Positions 1-7,095 of a DNA stretch of 29,307 nt are shown piece by piece. Origin of the DNA: an uncultured Desulfovibrio sp. (GTDB taxonomy: Bacteria; Desulfobacterota; Desulfovibrionia; Desulfovibrionales; Desulfovibrionaceae); the NCBI GenBank assembly GCA_900553145.1, contig USCL01000011.1:1-29307 (forward strand), given 5' to 3'. The notes under the pieces were generated by a model. It was not told where the DNA came from. It did no database searches and saw only the letters and a program-made list of their open reading frames with translations. The position numbers and the translations under genes are program-made. Position 1 is the stretch's first letter. Each line of letters opens with the position of its first letter.

Positions 1-120
1 GCCCGGTGGCTTGGAGCGAAAGAGGACGGGATCGAGGCGAAATACAACGAGTCGTATGATGTGGGCGAGGCGACAGTGAAGATCAAGGGGCAGACACCCG
101 CGAAGGAAGGCCAAGGGTGA
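1..120 (+). CDS. C-terminal end of an unidentified protein (5' truncated by window)
   Basis: Frame 1 is open from the first base to a TGA at 118-120, giving 39 codons whose translation ends in KGQTPAKEGQG. The upstream part lies outside the window, so neither start nor domain is visible. The tail is charged and glycine-rich and has no motif I can place. The stop codon forms the first three bases of a strong hairpin terminator, which supports a real gene end. A phage structural gene is possible because prophage fragments occur nearby, but nothing in the 39 residues proves it. Confidence 0.5.
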   Translation, partial: ARWLGAKEDGIEAKYNESYDVGEATVKIKGQTPAKEGQG

Positions 121-164
121 CGCGAAAGCCCCGGCAGTCTAGGCTGACCGGGGCTTTCGCGTCA
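118..164. terminator. Perfect 17-bp hairpin, probably a bidirectional terminator
   Basis: The arms at 118-134 and 148-164 are perfect 17-base inverted repeats around a 13-base loop. The left arm begins with the stop codon of the upstream gene. The stem contains AAAGCCCCGG/CCGGGGCTTT, so each strand has a GC-rich stem bounded by a short A/T run, as in bidirectional intrinsic terminators. There is no long U tract beyond the stem. It lies between the plus-strand gene end and the 3' end of the minus-strand ivy gene, where a shared terminator is expected. Confidence 0.8.
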
Positions 165-201
165 TAGAGGGTGATTATATCATCAAAGCGTGATGACTCG
201 C

Positions 202-639
202 TTACTTCCAATTGGGATCTTCCTTCAGTTGTTCCATCAGAAGAAACTGGATCGCCTTGTCCGGCTTGCCGATAAATATATAACGGGCATATTTACTCGG
301 GGTATCTATTGCTTCAGGTACATCTTTCACTTCAACTATCATTCCCCAAGCTTTTTGAGATGAAGGCTGGTAGGCGCTGATAATGAAATTATTGCCGCAA
401 TCATGCGGTTTGCATTGCTGCCTGACAAGATATGTTTCACCATTGCACTGTACCATATCGGCCGTTCCAAGTGCCGTAAGGCCATGGAATATCCACTCTG
501 GGAGATCCGCCCGGCTCTCGCCTTTCAGTGCCTGTTCCCATGCCTGAGCCTGCTTATCGGATATGGACGAGGCATAGGCGCCGATACTGGCCAAGAGCAG
601 AATGCCGAACACTGCAAAGGCTATAATCGTTTTTTTCAC
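202..639 (-). CDS. ivy: Ivy-family (inhibitor of vertebrate lysozyme) protein
   Basis: This 145-residue secreted protein resembles Ivy, the periplasmic inhibitor of C-type lysozyme that protects peptidoglycan against host lysozyme. The decisive motif is CKPHDC at about residues 76-81, the cysteine-flanked loop that plugs the lysozyme active site in Ivy. A basic N-terminus (VKKTII) followed by a hydrophobic stretch and an AYA-type cleavage site forms a signal peptide. I chose the GTG at 639 because AAGGAG (647-652) sits 7 bases before it and the signal peptide then starts at the normal place; the reading frame extends 13 codons further upstream to 678. The gene is monocistronic and flanked by two related hairpin sequences. 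The rest of the protein is diverged, so the family call rests mainly on the loop, the export signal and the length. Confidence 0.8.
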   Translation of the reverse strand: MKKTIIAFAVFGILLLASIGAYASSISDKQAQAWEQALKGESRADLPEWIFHGLTALGTADMVQCNGETYLVRQQCKPHDCGNNFIISAYQPSSQKAWGMIVEVKDVPEAIDTPSKYARYIFIGKPDKAIQFLLMEQLKEDPNWK

Positions 640-816
640 TTCTTTTCTCCTTCGATGATTGCCGGAGGATTTGCTCAATCACCCTACGGCAAGACTACAC
701 GTTGAAGGTATATTTTTGGAGTCGCTTGGGAGTCATATTCTTCAAGAATTATGAGTGAAAGCGGTTCCGGGGGGAGACTCCCTGTTCGGTTTCGCCTCCT
801 TCTTGATCTGAGGGAT

Positions 817-873
817 AACGCAAAAGAAGCCCCGAAGTCTATGATTGACCGAGACAGCTTCCTTCACGCGTTA
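817..873. repeat. Degenerate copy of the 118-164 hairpin
   Basis: The segment around 829-853 aligns with the core and loop of the perfect hairpin at 118-164: both contain GCCCCG, then AGTCTA, then TGACCG in the same order and orientation. The outer arms, AACGC near 817 and GCGTT at 869-873, still pair, but the inner stem is broken by mismatches and length differences. It appears to be a decayed relative of the terminator, and the two copies bracket the ivy gene. Confidence 0.55.
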
Positions 874-877
874 TGTT

Positions 878-1119
878 CTAGATGCCATATGCGCACTGAG
901 GGAGGGCATTGACGCTCCAAACCTTACCCAGTACCAGCCCGTTCACGTACAGATGTCTGTTCCCTTGCCCAACACCCCGACCGTCCATTGCCTGCTTGGC
1001 TGCGTAGTCCCCTATCCATCCACCAATGCTTCAATATAGCCACAGTTATCGGCATAGCAGTTTTTCGTCTTCCCATAAGTGCAGGGGGGGACCGCAGTCG
1101 ACGTCATGCCTGGATACAC
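878..1119 (-). pseudogene. Possible frameshifted remnant of an unidentified gene
   Basis: Two adjoining minus-strand frames read like one protein interrupted by a frameshift near 1010. The first (1119 to 1012) contains PPCTYGKTKNCYADNCGY. The second (1009 to 878) contains MDGRGVGQGNRHLYVNGL. The composition is less random than in the competing frames, with paired cysteines and glycine/tyrosine-rich text as seen in some secreted or phage tail proteins. There is no clear start or ribosome site, and the second frame stops just beyond the repeat at 817-873. I cannot assign a family, and chance is a real alternative. Confidence 0.25.
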
Positions 1120-1240
1120 AACTTATACTCTTATCCAAATCGGACTTACATGACTTATCATATTTATATTATTAACTATTTTATACAGTTCCGAGTTTCC
1201 TCTTGACAGAATTTTAGATTCATGATTTTTTACTAAAAAA

Positions 1241-1270
1241 TTTGGTATACCAAAATAAAAACCATATAGA
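1241..1270 (+). promoter_or_regulatory. Promoter and palindromic operator of the GntR operon
   Basis: TTTGGTATACCAAA (1241-1254) is a perfect 14-base palindrome of the kind bound by FCD-type GntR regulators. It overlaps a candidate -35 TTGGTA (1242-1247). A 17-base spacer leads to TATAGA (1265-1270). A start site 7-8 bases on would fall at the ATG at 1278, implying a leaderless message. Binding here would block RNA polymerase, so negative autoregulation is the natural inference. A second -35-like TTGACA at 1203-1208 has no good -10. Confidence 0.6.
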
Positions 1271-1277
1271 ATTTAAT

Positions 1278-1952
1278 ATGACATCCCAATATAACGCCGC
1301 CAAAGATTGTGAAGAACAAGCTTATCTTCTAATAAAAAAAGGACTTTTTGACGGCATCTATCCGCCCGGCTCAAGGCTTGTGGAACGACAGGTCGCGGAA
1401 AAATTCTCCCTGAGCCGAACACCGATCCGGGCGGCACTGCGCCAGCTTGAGCATGAGGGATTTCTGGAACGACAGGAAGGCCGAGGGTACAGCGTCCGGA
1501 TTCTAGGTATCAGAGATGCCATCGAACTGCTGGACGTACGCGAGGCCATTGAGGGCATGGCAGCGCGCCTCGCTGCTCAGAACGGCACCGAGGAGCAACG
1601 CAAACGACTTATGGGCGTCATCGAGCGCATGGAACAGGATGAAAACGACGGAACCTGTTTCAATTACTATAAATTGTGTGGTGAACTTCATCAGATGATC
1701 TTTGAAATGAGCGGAAACCGCGTACTTGCCGACATGGCAGTGCGCATCAACGCCCAGTCAGCGGCATTCCACTACAAGACTCTGCTACTTTCCGAACGCG
1801 TACGTTCGTCCATCAGCGAACACAAAGAAATAGCCGAAGCCATCGTCAACGGCAATGCCGATGCTGCCGAATTCAAACTCCGCGAACATGTGCGCATGGT
1901 CAAACGTCTCGTTTCCCGTTTTGTCGAACAAGCTCCTCTGGGAGTCTTTTGA
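1278..1952 (+). CDS. GntR-family regulator, FCD subfamily
   Basis: This 224-residue protein has an N-terminal winged helix-turn-helix (about residues 10-70, with PPGSRLVERQVAEKF and SRTPIRAALRQLE) and a C-terminal all-helical FCD ligand-binding domain (about 80-210) with the usual DVREAIEGMAARLAA and final SEHKEIAEAI helices. FCD regulators commonly repress catabolic operons and release DNA when they bind a carboxylate or sugar-acid ligand. It is the first gene of a plus-strand operon for transport and breakdown of an unknown compound, so it is probably the local regulator. I chose ATG 1278 over the in-frame TTG at 1242 because the TTG lies inside the operator and neither has a Shine-Dalgarno sequence. 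Confidence 0.9.
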   Translation: MTSQYNAAKDCEEQAYLLIKKGLFDGIYPPGSRLVERQVAEKFSLSRTPIRAALRQLEHEGFLERQEGRGYSVRILGIRDAIELLDVREAIEGMAARLAAQNGTEEQRKRLMGVIERMEQDENDGTCFNYYKLCGELHQMIFEMSGNRVLADMAVRINAQSAAFHYKTLLLSERVRSSISEHKEIAEAIVNGNADAAEFKLREHVRMVKRLVSRFVEQAPLGVF

Positions 1953-1959
1953 TGCGGAA

Positions 1960-1977
1960 GGCTGCTTTCGAGCAGCC
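1960..1977 (+). other. Intercistronic hairpin with UUCG tetraloop
   Basis: GGCTGCT-TTCG-AGCAGCC forms a perfect 7-bp stem closed by a UUCG tetraloop, an especially stable RNA loop. It lies 7 bases after the regulator stop codon and 45 bases before the aminotransferase start. No U tract follows directly, so partial attenuation or 3'-end protection of the regulator message is likelier than full termination. Confidence 0.55.
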
Positions 1978-2021
1978 ATGGGAAAACTTTTACCTGCCAA
2001 CCTGTGTTGTAGAGGCCCGTT

Positions 2022-3185
2022 ATGAAAAGATTTGGCGAAGCTGTCCTGTACACTCCCGGCCCCACGTCGGTTCCCTCCCGTATCCTCAACGCCTACTCCC
2101 GTCCCGTCCTACACCATCGTACGCCCATCTTTTCCGCGATCTTGGGGAGTTTCCTCAATAAAGCCCAATGGCTGCTCAATACACAACAGCCAGTCCTGCC
2201 GGTACACACTACAGGGCGCGGCGCGATGGAAGCGGCCATCTCCAATCTGTTGTCGCCAGGTGACGCGATCGTCGCTCTGTGCAACGGCAAATTCGCCAAG
2301 ATGTTCGCAGATATCGCCGGGCGCTATGGTCTGACGGCCCATTGCGTGTGCACCGAATGGGACAAGATGCCGGATCTAGCCGAATTGGAAGCGGCTCTTG
2401 CGGCCCACCCACAGGCCAAAGCCGTAACCATGTGCCACAACGAATCCACGACTGCCGTCACCATCGACATCAAGGCCGTATCCTCACTGGCGAAGGCGCA
2501 TGGGATGCTCACTATCGTCGACGCGGTCAGTTCAGTGGGTTGCATCCGCATCGACTTTGACGACTGCGGAGCCGACGCCCTCGTTACTGCTTCACAAAAA
2601 GGCCTTATGTGCACAACGGGCATGGCACTCGTCGTCCTGAGCGAAACCGGCTGGAAAGCCTGCGAAAACTCTACCCTCCCAAAGTACTACACGAACTTCA
2701 AGGACATCCGGAAAAACGTCCTCGCCGCCAATCCTGAAACCCCCGGCTCCACGCCCGTAACTGAAATCTACGGGTTGGATGAGGCCGTCAGCATGATGCA
2801 GGAAGAAGGCCGGGACGCTCTCTTCGCCCGTCATGCCCGCGTTGCACGAGCCGTGCGCGCCATGTTGCGAGCACTCGGCATGGAGCTTTACCCGTTGAAT
2901 ATCCCCGAAGAGGCGCGTTCCAATTCGCTGACGGCGTTCGCCCCCCTTGAGGGCCTGACAGCGTCCGAAATCAAGAACGGCCTTCAGGAACGCTTCGGCC
3001 TGAGCATCGCCGGAGGTATCGGAGAACTGAAAGGCAAGGTTCTGCGCATCGGGCACATGGGACATTTCTATGATCGCGATGCCCTGACCCTCGCGGCCTG
3101 CCTTGAAGCCTTCCTGAAAGAAAAAGGCCTGTTGCGGCAGCCGGGGGCCGGAGTCGCCGCCTGCATGGACGCGCTGTTGCGCTGA
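2022..3185 (+). CDS. Class V aminotransferase (alanine/serine-glyoxylate type)
   Basis: This 387-residue PLP enzyme belongs to the class V aminotransferases related to alanine-glyoxylate and serine-glyoxylate aminotransferase. Visible features are the N-terminal TPGPTSVPSRIL motif, the TTGRGAMEAAI cofactor-phosphate segment (about 63-73), the PLP-binding Asp in IVDAVSS (about 167), the Schiff-base Lys in TASQKGLM (about 193) and a late GKVLRIGHMG with the carboxylate-binding Arg. Such enzymes move an amino group from an amino acid to glyoxylate, pyruvate or oxaloacetate in the cytoplasm. AGAGG precedes the ATG. It is the first catabolic gene after the GntR regulator, so it may convert an imported amino acid into its 2-oxo acid for the following hydratase and aldolase. 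Substrate specificity cannot be read from sequence; aspartate-glyoxylate aminotransferase (BhcA-type) activity is an alternative. Confidence 0.85.
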   Translation: MKRFGEAVLYTPGPTSVPSRILNAYSRPVLHHRTPIFSAILGSFLNKAQWLLNTQQPVLPVHTTGRGAMEAAISNLLSPGDAIVALCNGKFAKMFADIAGRYGLTAHCVCTEWDKMPDLAELEAALAAHPQAKAVTMCHNESTTAVTIDIKAVSSLAKAHGMLTIVDAVSSVGCIRIDFDDCGADALVTASQKGLMCTTGMALVVLSETGWKACENSTLPKYYTNFKDIRKNVLAANPETPGSTPVTEIYGLDEAVSMMQEEGRDALFARHARVARAVRAMLRALGMELYPLNIPEEARSNSLTAFAPLEGLTASEIKNGLQERFGLSIAGGIGELKGKVLRIGHMGHFYDRDALTLAACLEAFLKEKGLLRQPGAGVAACMDALLR

Positions 3186-3197
3186 CGGAAACGACCC

Positions 3198-3234
3198 GGC
3201 GGTTCCGTCCATGGACGGAACCGCCAAATGGCGG
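3198..3234 (+). other. Intercistronic alternative hairpins
   Basis: A perfect 13-bp inverted repeat (3198-3210 with 3213-3225, 2-base centre CCATGG) is followed by a second possible stem, CCGCC-AAAT-GGCGG (3221-3234), that reuses the right arm of the first. The two cannot form together. They lie between the aminotransferase and the LeuC-like gene, whose GGAGG site follows about 15 bases later. There is no U tract, so message processing or differential stability is likelier than simple termination. Confidence 0.55.
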
Positions 3235-3259
3235 AACCTGCTCACGGACGGAGGCCGAC

Positions 3260-4513
3260 ATGACTGGACAGACTCTTGTTGAAAAAATGCTTTCGGCACA
3301 TGCCGGGCGGGCAGTCCGCGCCGGTGAGACGATCAACGCCACCGTTGACGTAGTTATGGCAACAGACGGCTCCGGGCCACTGACCATTGACTTTTTTAAC
3401 AAAATGGAGGGTGGTTCCAGCTTCGATCCCCGGAACGTCCTTATGATCATGGATCACTACGTCCCATGCCCCAACGATAAAGTGGCCGGGCTGCACACCA
3501 TGATGCGCGACTTCGCCAAGCAGGGCTTCGGCACCGTCCTCGATCTGGGCGAGGGCATCTGCCATCAGCTCCTTCCTGAAAAAGGGTACGTCCGTCCCGG
3601 TCGACTCATCGTAGGCGGTGACTCCCACTCGACCACCTACGGGGCTTTCAATGCCCTCGGTACGGGCGTGGGTTCCTCGGATCTTGCCGCTGCGATCATC
3701 GCTGGGGAGCTGTGGCTCCGGGTTCCCCCCACCATTGGCATACGCCTTTCCGGGGCGCTACCCCCCTCCGTCTCAGCCAAGGATCTCGCACTGTGGATTG
3801 TCGGACACATCGGCGCCGAGGGCGGACGTTACAAAGCCATCGAATTTTATGGGGACGGACTTTCCGGCCTCGGCATGTCGCAACGGATGACGCTATGTAA
3901 CCTCATGGTCGAAACTGGGGCCAAATTCGCGGTCATGCCGGGAGACGGCAAAACGGCCGAATGGTTCCAACGGTTAGGCATCATTCCCGTAGCCTTCACC
4001 ACACCCGATCCCGATGCGGCCTATGAAACTGTCATCGACATTGATCTGGCCTCTATCGAGCCCATGCTCGCCGCCCCTCACCGTGTGGACAACGTCAAAC
4101 CCCTCACAGCATTGTCCGGCACCCCTATTTGCATGGGAGTGCTCGGTACATGCACCAATGGGCGGCTCGACGATCTGGAGGAAGCGCTTGCCGTTATGGG
4201 CAATCGCCCGCTGACTCCCGGTTTTCAGCTTCTGGTCATCCCGGCCTCGCGGACCATCTACGCCGAGGCTTCGCGGCGCGGCGTTCTTCCCGAACTGGCC
4301 CTGCGCGGCGCATTGATCCTGCCTCCCGGTTGTGGACCCTGCTGCGGCAGCAGCCCCGGTATTCCCGGAGACGGCTGGAACGTCCTTTCCACGGCGAACC
4401 GCAATTTCATCGGACGTATGGGTAACGTCAATGCCTCAATCTACCTAGGCTCTCCTGCTTCGGTGGCCGCCGCTGCGGTGACCGGGTGCATCACGGATCC
4501 ACGAACCCTCTGA
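3260..4513 (+). CDS. Aconitase-superfamily hydro-lyase, large subunit (LeuC/homoaconitase-like)
   Basis: This 417-residue protein is the large subunit of a two-subunit aconitase-family hydro-lyase, the short LeuC type also seen in homoaconitase and dimethylmalate dehydratase. The 4Fe-4S ligands are visible as Cys298 in LGTCTNGR and Cys358/Cys361 in PPGCGPCCG. The GGDSHSTTYGAFNALGTGVG motif (about 119-138) is diagnostic. GGAGG precedes the ATG at good spacing, and the LeuD-like partner follows 35 bases later. These enzymes add or remove water, or shift a hydroxyl, on 2-hydroxy-dicarboxylates. Leucine biosynthesis is unlikely because leuA and leuB are absent and the neighbours are a TRAP transporter, an aminotransferase and an aldolase-like protein. 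The substrate is unknown; a hydroxylated or unsaturated dicarboxylate is expected. Confidence 0.88.
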   Translation: MTGQTLVEKMLSAHAGRAVRAGETINATVDVVMATDGSGPLTIDFFNKMEGGSSFDPRNVLMIMDHYVPCPNDKVAGLHTMMRDFAKQGFGTVLDLGEGICHQLLPEKGYVRPGRLIVGGDSHSTTYGAFNALGTGVGSSDLAAAIIAGELWLRVPPTIGIRLSGALPPSVSAKDLALWIVGHIGAEGGRYKAIEFYGDGLSGLGMSQRMTLCNLMVETGAKFAVMPGDGKTAEWFQRLGIIPVAFTTPDPDAAYETVIDIDLASIEPMLAAPHRVDNVKPLTALSGTPICMGVLGTCTNGRLDDLEEALAVMGNRPLTPGFQLLVIPASRTIYAEASRRGVLPELALRGALILPPGCGPCCGSSPGIPGDGWNVLSTANRNFIGRMGNVNASIYLGSPASVAAAAVTGCITDPRTL

Positions 4514-4548
4514 TTCTCCTTAATTGAGCCGGACGCAAGGAGGCCCTC

Positions 4549-5061
4549 ATGCGCTTTCAAGGGACGGCCCATGTGCTGGGCGACGACATCAACACGGACT
4601 ACATCATCTCCTCCCGCCGTAAGCGAGATACATTGGATGCGGTATTCCTCAGCCGCTATCTCATGGAGGATCTGGATCCCTCCTTTGCCGCAAAGGTGAA
4701 CGCGGGCGATATCCTCATCGCAGGTTCTAACTTCGGCTGTGGATCGGCCATGGAAATCGCCGCGCTGGTCATTAAGGCCGCAGGCATTCCGGTCGTGCTA
4801 GCCAAATCCTTTTCACGTTCGTTTTACAGGAACGGGGTAAACAACGGTCTTCTGCTCGTGGAGTGCGATACTGAGGGGATAGAGGAAGGAAGCAGTATCC
4901 GGGTCACAGCTGATGATAGCGGCATTGCGGTGCATGATCTTGTGAGTGGCCTTGTCCGGCACGCGCCCCCTCTCGCCGATGTGCAGAGGGAAATCCTCGC
5001 CGCCGGGGGGCTGGTCGCGCTCATGCTGCAACGTAAACACTCAGGCCATGGAGTTTCCTGA
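4549..5061 (+). CDS. Aconitase-superfamily hydro-lyase, small subunit (LeuD-like)
   Basis: This 170-residue swivel-domain subunit pairs with the preceding large subunit. Family markers are LGDDINTDYI near the N-terminus (about 10-19), GSNFGCGSAMEIA (about 59-71) and the AKSFSRSFYRNGVNNGLL segment (about 85-102). The usual LeuD motif is GxNFGCGSSREHA; the replacement of Ser-Arg-Glu-His by Ala-Met-Glu-Ile in the loop that recognises substrate argues against ordinary isopropylmalate. An AAGGAGG site stands before the ATG. The gene ends in TGATG, so its stop overlaps the permease start by one base and the two are probably translationally coupled. Confidence 0.88.
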   Translation: MRFQGTAHVLGDDINTDYIISSRRKRDTLDAVFLSRYLMEDLDPSFAAKVNAGDILIAGSNFGCGSAMEIAALVIKAAGIPVVLAKSFSRSFYRNGVNNGLLLVECDTEGIEEGSSIRVTADDSGIAVHDLVSGLVRHAPPLADVQREILAAGGLVALMLQRKHSGHGVS

Positions 5062-7010
5062 TGTCTACAGAGTCCTTAAAACAAACAGGGGCCCCACCTC
5101 TGGGCGCCCCCAAGGAGGATGCCCCTTCCAACCGGCGACGCCTTGAAAGCTGGCAGGCGTCCCTTGTCGGTTTCATCTGCGTCGTGTGGGCGTCTTTTCA
5201 CCTACTGGTCGCCTCCGGTTTTCTGATCCTGCCCCCAACCCAGTTGCGGGCCGTGCATCTCGGCTCGGCACTCACCCTATGCTTCCTGCTGGTTCCCGGC
5301 AGCAAACGCTCCTCGAGAACTTCAGTTCCCATGCTCGACTGGTTGCTGATGCTCGTGGCGGCTGGGCTTATGGGATACATGTTTTTCCGATACGAAACGC
5401 TCATCCGCCTCGGCGGGCGCACGGAGCCGCAGGATATCTATATCGGGCTGGCCGGTATGCTCATCCTCTTTGAAGCGGCCCGGCGTACCATCAGCCCCGG
5501 CCTTGTGGTACTGGCGAGCATCGCCCTGCTCTACGTCTTCTTCGGTGAATACATCCCGGGTAGTATGGGCCATTCAGGTTTTACGCTCCGGCGCATCGTG
5601 CAGCACATTTTTCTATCTGGTGAGGGCGTCTTCGGCTTCGTGCTGGGCGTCTCTGCCGAAATCATCATCGTCTTCATCCTGTTCGGGGCCGTGTTGGAAC
5701 GGGTGGGCATCGCCAGCTTCTTCAACGATCTAGCGAACTGCATCGCCGGGCGCGCCCGCGGGGGACCAGCCAAGATAGCAGTCATCTCCAGCGCCCTCAT
5801 GGGCATGGTCAGCGGTGAAACTTCGGCCAACGTCGCGACGACGGGCGTTTTCACCATCCCCTTGATGAAGCGGATCGGTTATCCCCCGTATTTCGCCGGG
5901 GCCGTCGAATGCGTCGCCTCGTGCGGCGGGCAGATCCTACCGCCCATCATGGGGGCCACGGCCTTCGTCATAGCGGACGCTTTGGGCATTCCCTACGCCA
6001 AGCTCGCTCTGGCGGCCACGCTTCCGGCACTGCTCTACTTCGTCGGCGTGTATGCCACTGTGCACTTCCGCGCCGTCCACCTTGGATTGCAGGGGCTCTC
6101 CAAAGAGAATATCCCCCATCTGCTGCCCACACTCAAAAAGATCTATCTGCTTCTGCCGCTGGCGGGCATCGTGATCATGCTCATGAACGATTACACGCCC
6201 ACCGCCGCAGCCTTTTGGGGCGGCATTGTAGTCGCTATATGCATCACGTTCATGAAAAAGGAAAGCCGCCTCACCTTTGAAAAGATCGGGCAGCTCATGG
6301 CGAACGCCTGCCGTACGGGCATGACCCTCGCGATCGCCTGCGCCGTAGTCGGAACCATCGTGGGAACCGCATCCATGACGGGCGTCACCATGACCATCGC
6401 GGACGGCATTTTCAGCTTAGCAGGCGGGATGCTGTTCCCTGCCCTAATCCTCACCATGCTCGTGACTATCGTACTCGGCATGGGCCTGCCCACCACAGCG
6501 GCCTATGTCCTTGCCGCCATCAGCGCCGCTCCGGTATTGCAACGCATGGGGCTGCCGGAGCTACCTACCCATCTGTTCGTCTTGTATTACGGTGCACTCT
6601 CAGCCCTCACGCCTCCCGTCTGCACAGGGGCCTACACGGCTGCAGGCCTTGCCGGGGCCAGCCCCACCAAGACGGGGTTTGCTTCCGTCCGTCTGGCCCT
6701 GTCGGGGTTCATCGTACCTATGTTGTTTATATATGATCAGGAACTGGTACTGATGGGCGACTGGAAGGGCTTCGCTATCGTCGACGCGTTCGTCTCGGCG
6801 GCCGTGGGGCTGATCCTCATCAGTTCCGCCTTGGAGGGAGCACTGTTCGAACGCCTGAACCCACCGCTCCGTGTATTGATCGGGTTTGCCGGGCTACTGA
6901 TGGTCATCCCTGAACCGCTGACCAACTACGTCGGGTACGCCATCGCCGCCGTCGTAGTCGTCTATTGCTACAAGAATCGCAAGGAACCTGTCTTGCAACA
7001 AGCCGTCTAA
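5061..7010 (+). CDS. TRAP transporter permease, fused DctQ-DctM type (TAXI system)
   Basis: This 649-residue inner-membrane protein fuses the small 4-helix and large 12-helix TRAP permease subunits, the arrangement usual in TAXI-TRAP systems. Hydrophobic helices start at about residue 30 and run almost to the end. The large domain has GGPAKIAVISSALMGMVSGE and the Asn/Thr-rich NVATTGVFTIPLM (about 235-275), then GGQILPPIMGATAFVI and, later, MGLPTTAAYVLAA, the conserved scoops of the DctM fold. TRAP permeases import carboxylates or amino acids with a sodium or proton gradient. The start overlaps the LeuD-like stop, and the receptor gene follows 85 bases later, so this is the uptake step of the operon. 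Confidence 0.93.
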   Translation: MSTESLKQTGAPPLGAPKEDAPSNRRRLESWQASLVGFICVVWASFHLLVASGFLILPPTQLRAVHLGSALTLCFLLVPGSKRSSRTSVPMLDWLLMLVAAGLMGYMFFRYETLIRLGGRTEPQDIYIGLAGMLILFEAARRTISPGLVVLASIALLYVFFGEYIPGSMGHSGFTLRRIVQHIFLSGEGVFGFVLGVSAEIIIVFILFGAVLERVGIASFFNDLANCIAGRARGGPAKIAVISSALMGMVSGETSANVATTGVFTIPLMKRIGYPPYFAGAVECVASCGGQILPPIMGATAFVIADALGIPYAKLALAATLPALLYFVGVYATVHFRAVHLGLQGLSKENIPHLLPTLKKIYLLLPLAGIVIMLMNDYTPTAAAFWGGIVVAICITFMKKESRLTFEKIGQLMANACRTGMTLAIACAVVGTIVGTASMTGVTMTIADGIFSLAGGMLFPALILTMLVTIVLGMGLPTTAAYVLAAISAAPVLQRMGLPELPTHLFVLYYGALSALTPPVCTGAYTAAGLAGASPTKTGFASVRLALSGFIVPMLFIYDQELVLMGDWKGFAIVDAFVSAAVGLILISSALEGALFERLNPPLRVLIGFAGLLMVIPEPLTNYVGYAIAAVVVVYCYKNRKEPVLQQAV

Positions 7011-7017
7011 AGAAAAA

Positions 7018-7040
7018 CGGCGGAATCCCGTTTTCCGCCG
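7018..7040 (+). other. Hairpin between permease and receptor genes
   Basis: CGGCGGAA (7018-7025) and TTCCGCCG (7033-7040) form an 8-bp stem with a 7-base loop, starting 8 bases after the permease stop. No U run follows. A hairpin here could protect or separate the receptor message, which transporters usually need in excess over the permease. Confidence 0.5.
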
Positions 7041-7095
7041 CATCCATCAAGGGATTCATCTGTAAACAGGACGTTCGCGTCCGGAGGAGTTTCAC

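Larger units (their letters stand above)
640..1240. other. Long stretch with no confident gene
   Basis: No convincing gene lies between the ivy start and the GntR regulator. The stretch holds the ivy leader, a degenerate copy of the hairpin at 118-164 (817-873), a possible minus-strand gene remnant (878-1119) and an increasingly AT-rich segment from about 1120. Short plus-strand frames at 845-1039 and 988-1206 lack ribosome sites and coding character. Confidence 0.5.

Noticed and set aside
2592..3450. Minus-strand open frames of 235 and 159 codons
   Set aside because: They are shadows of the aminotransferase and LeuC-like genes without start signals.
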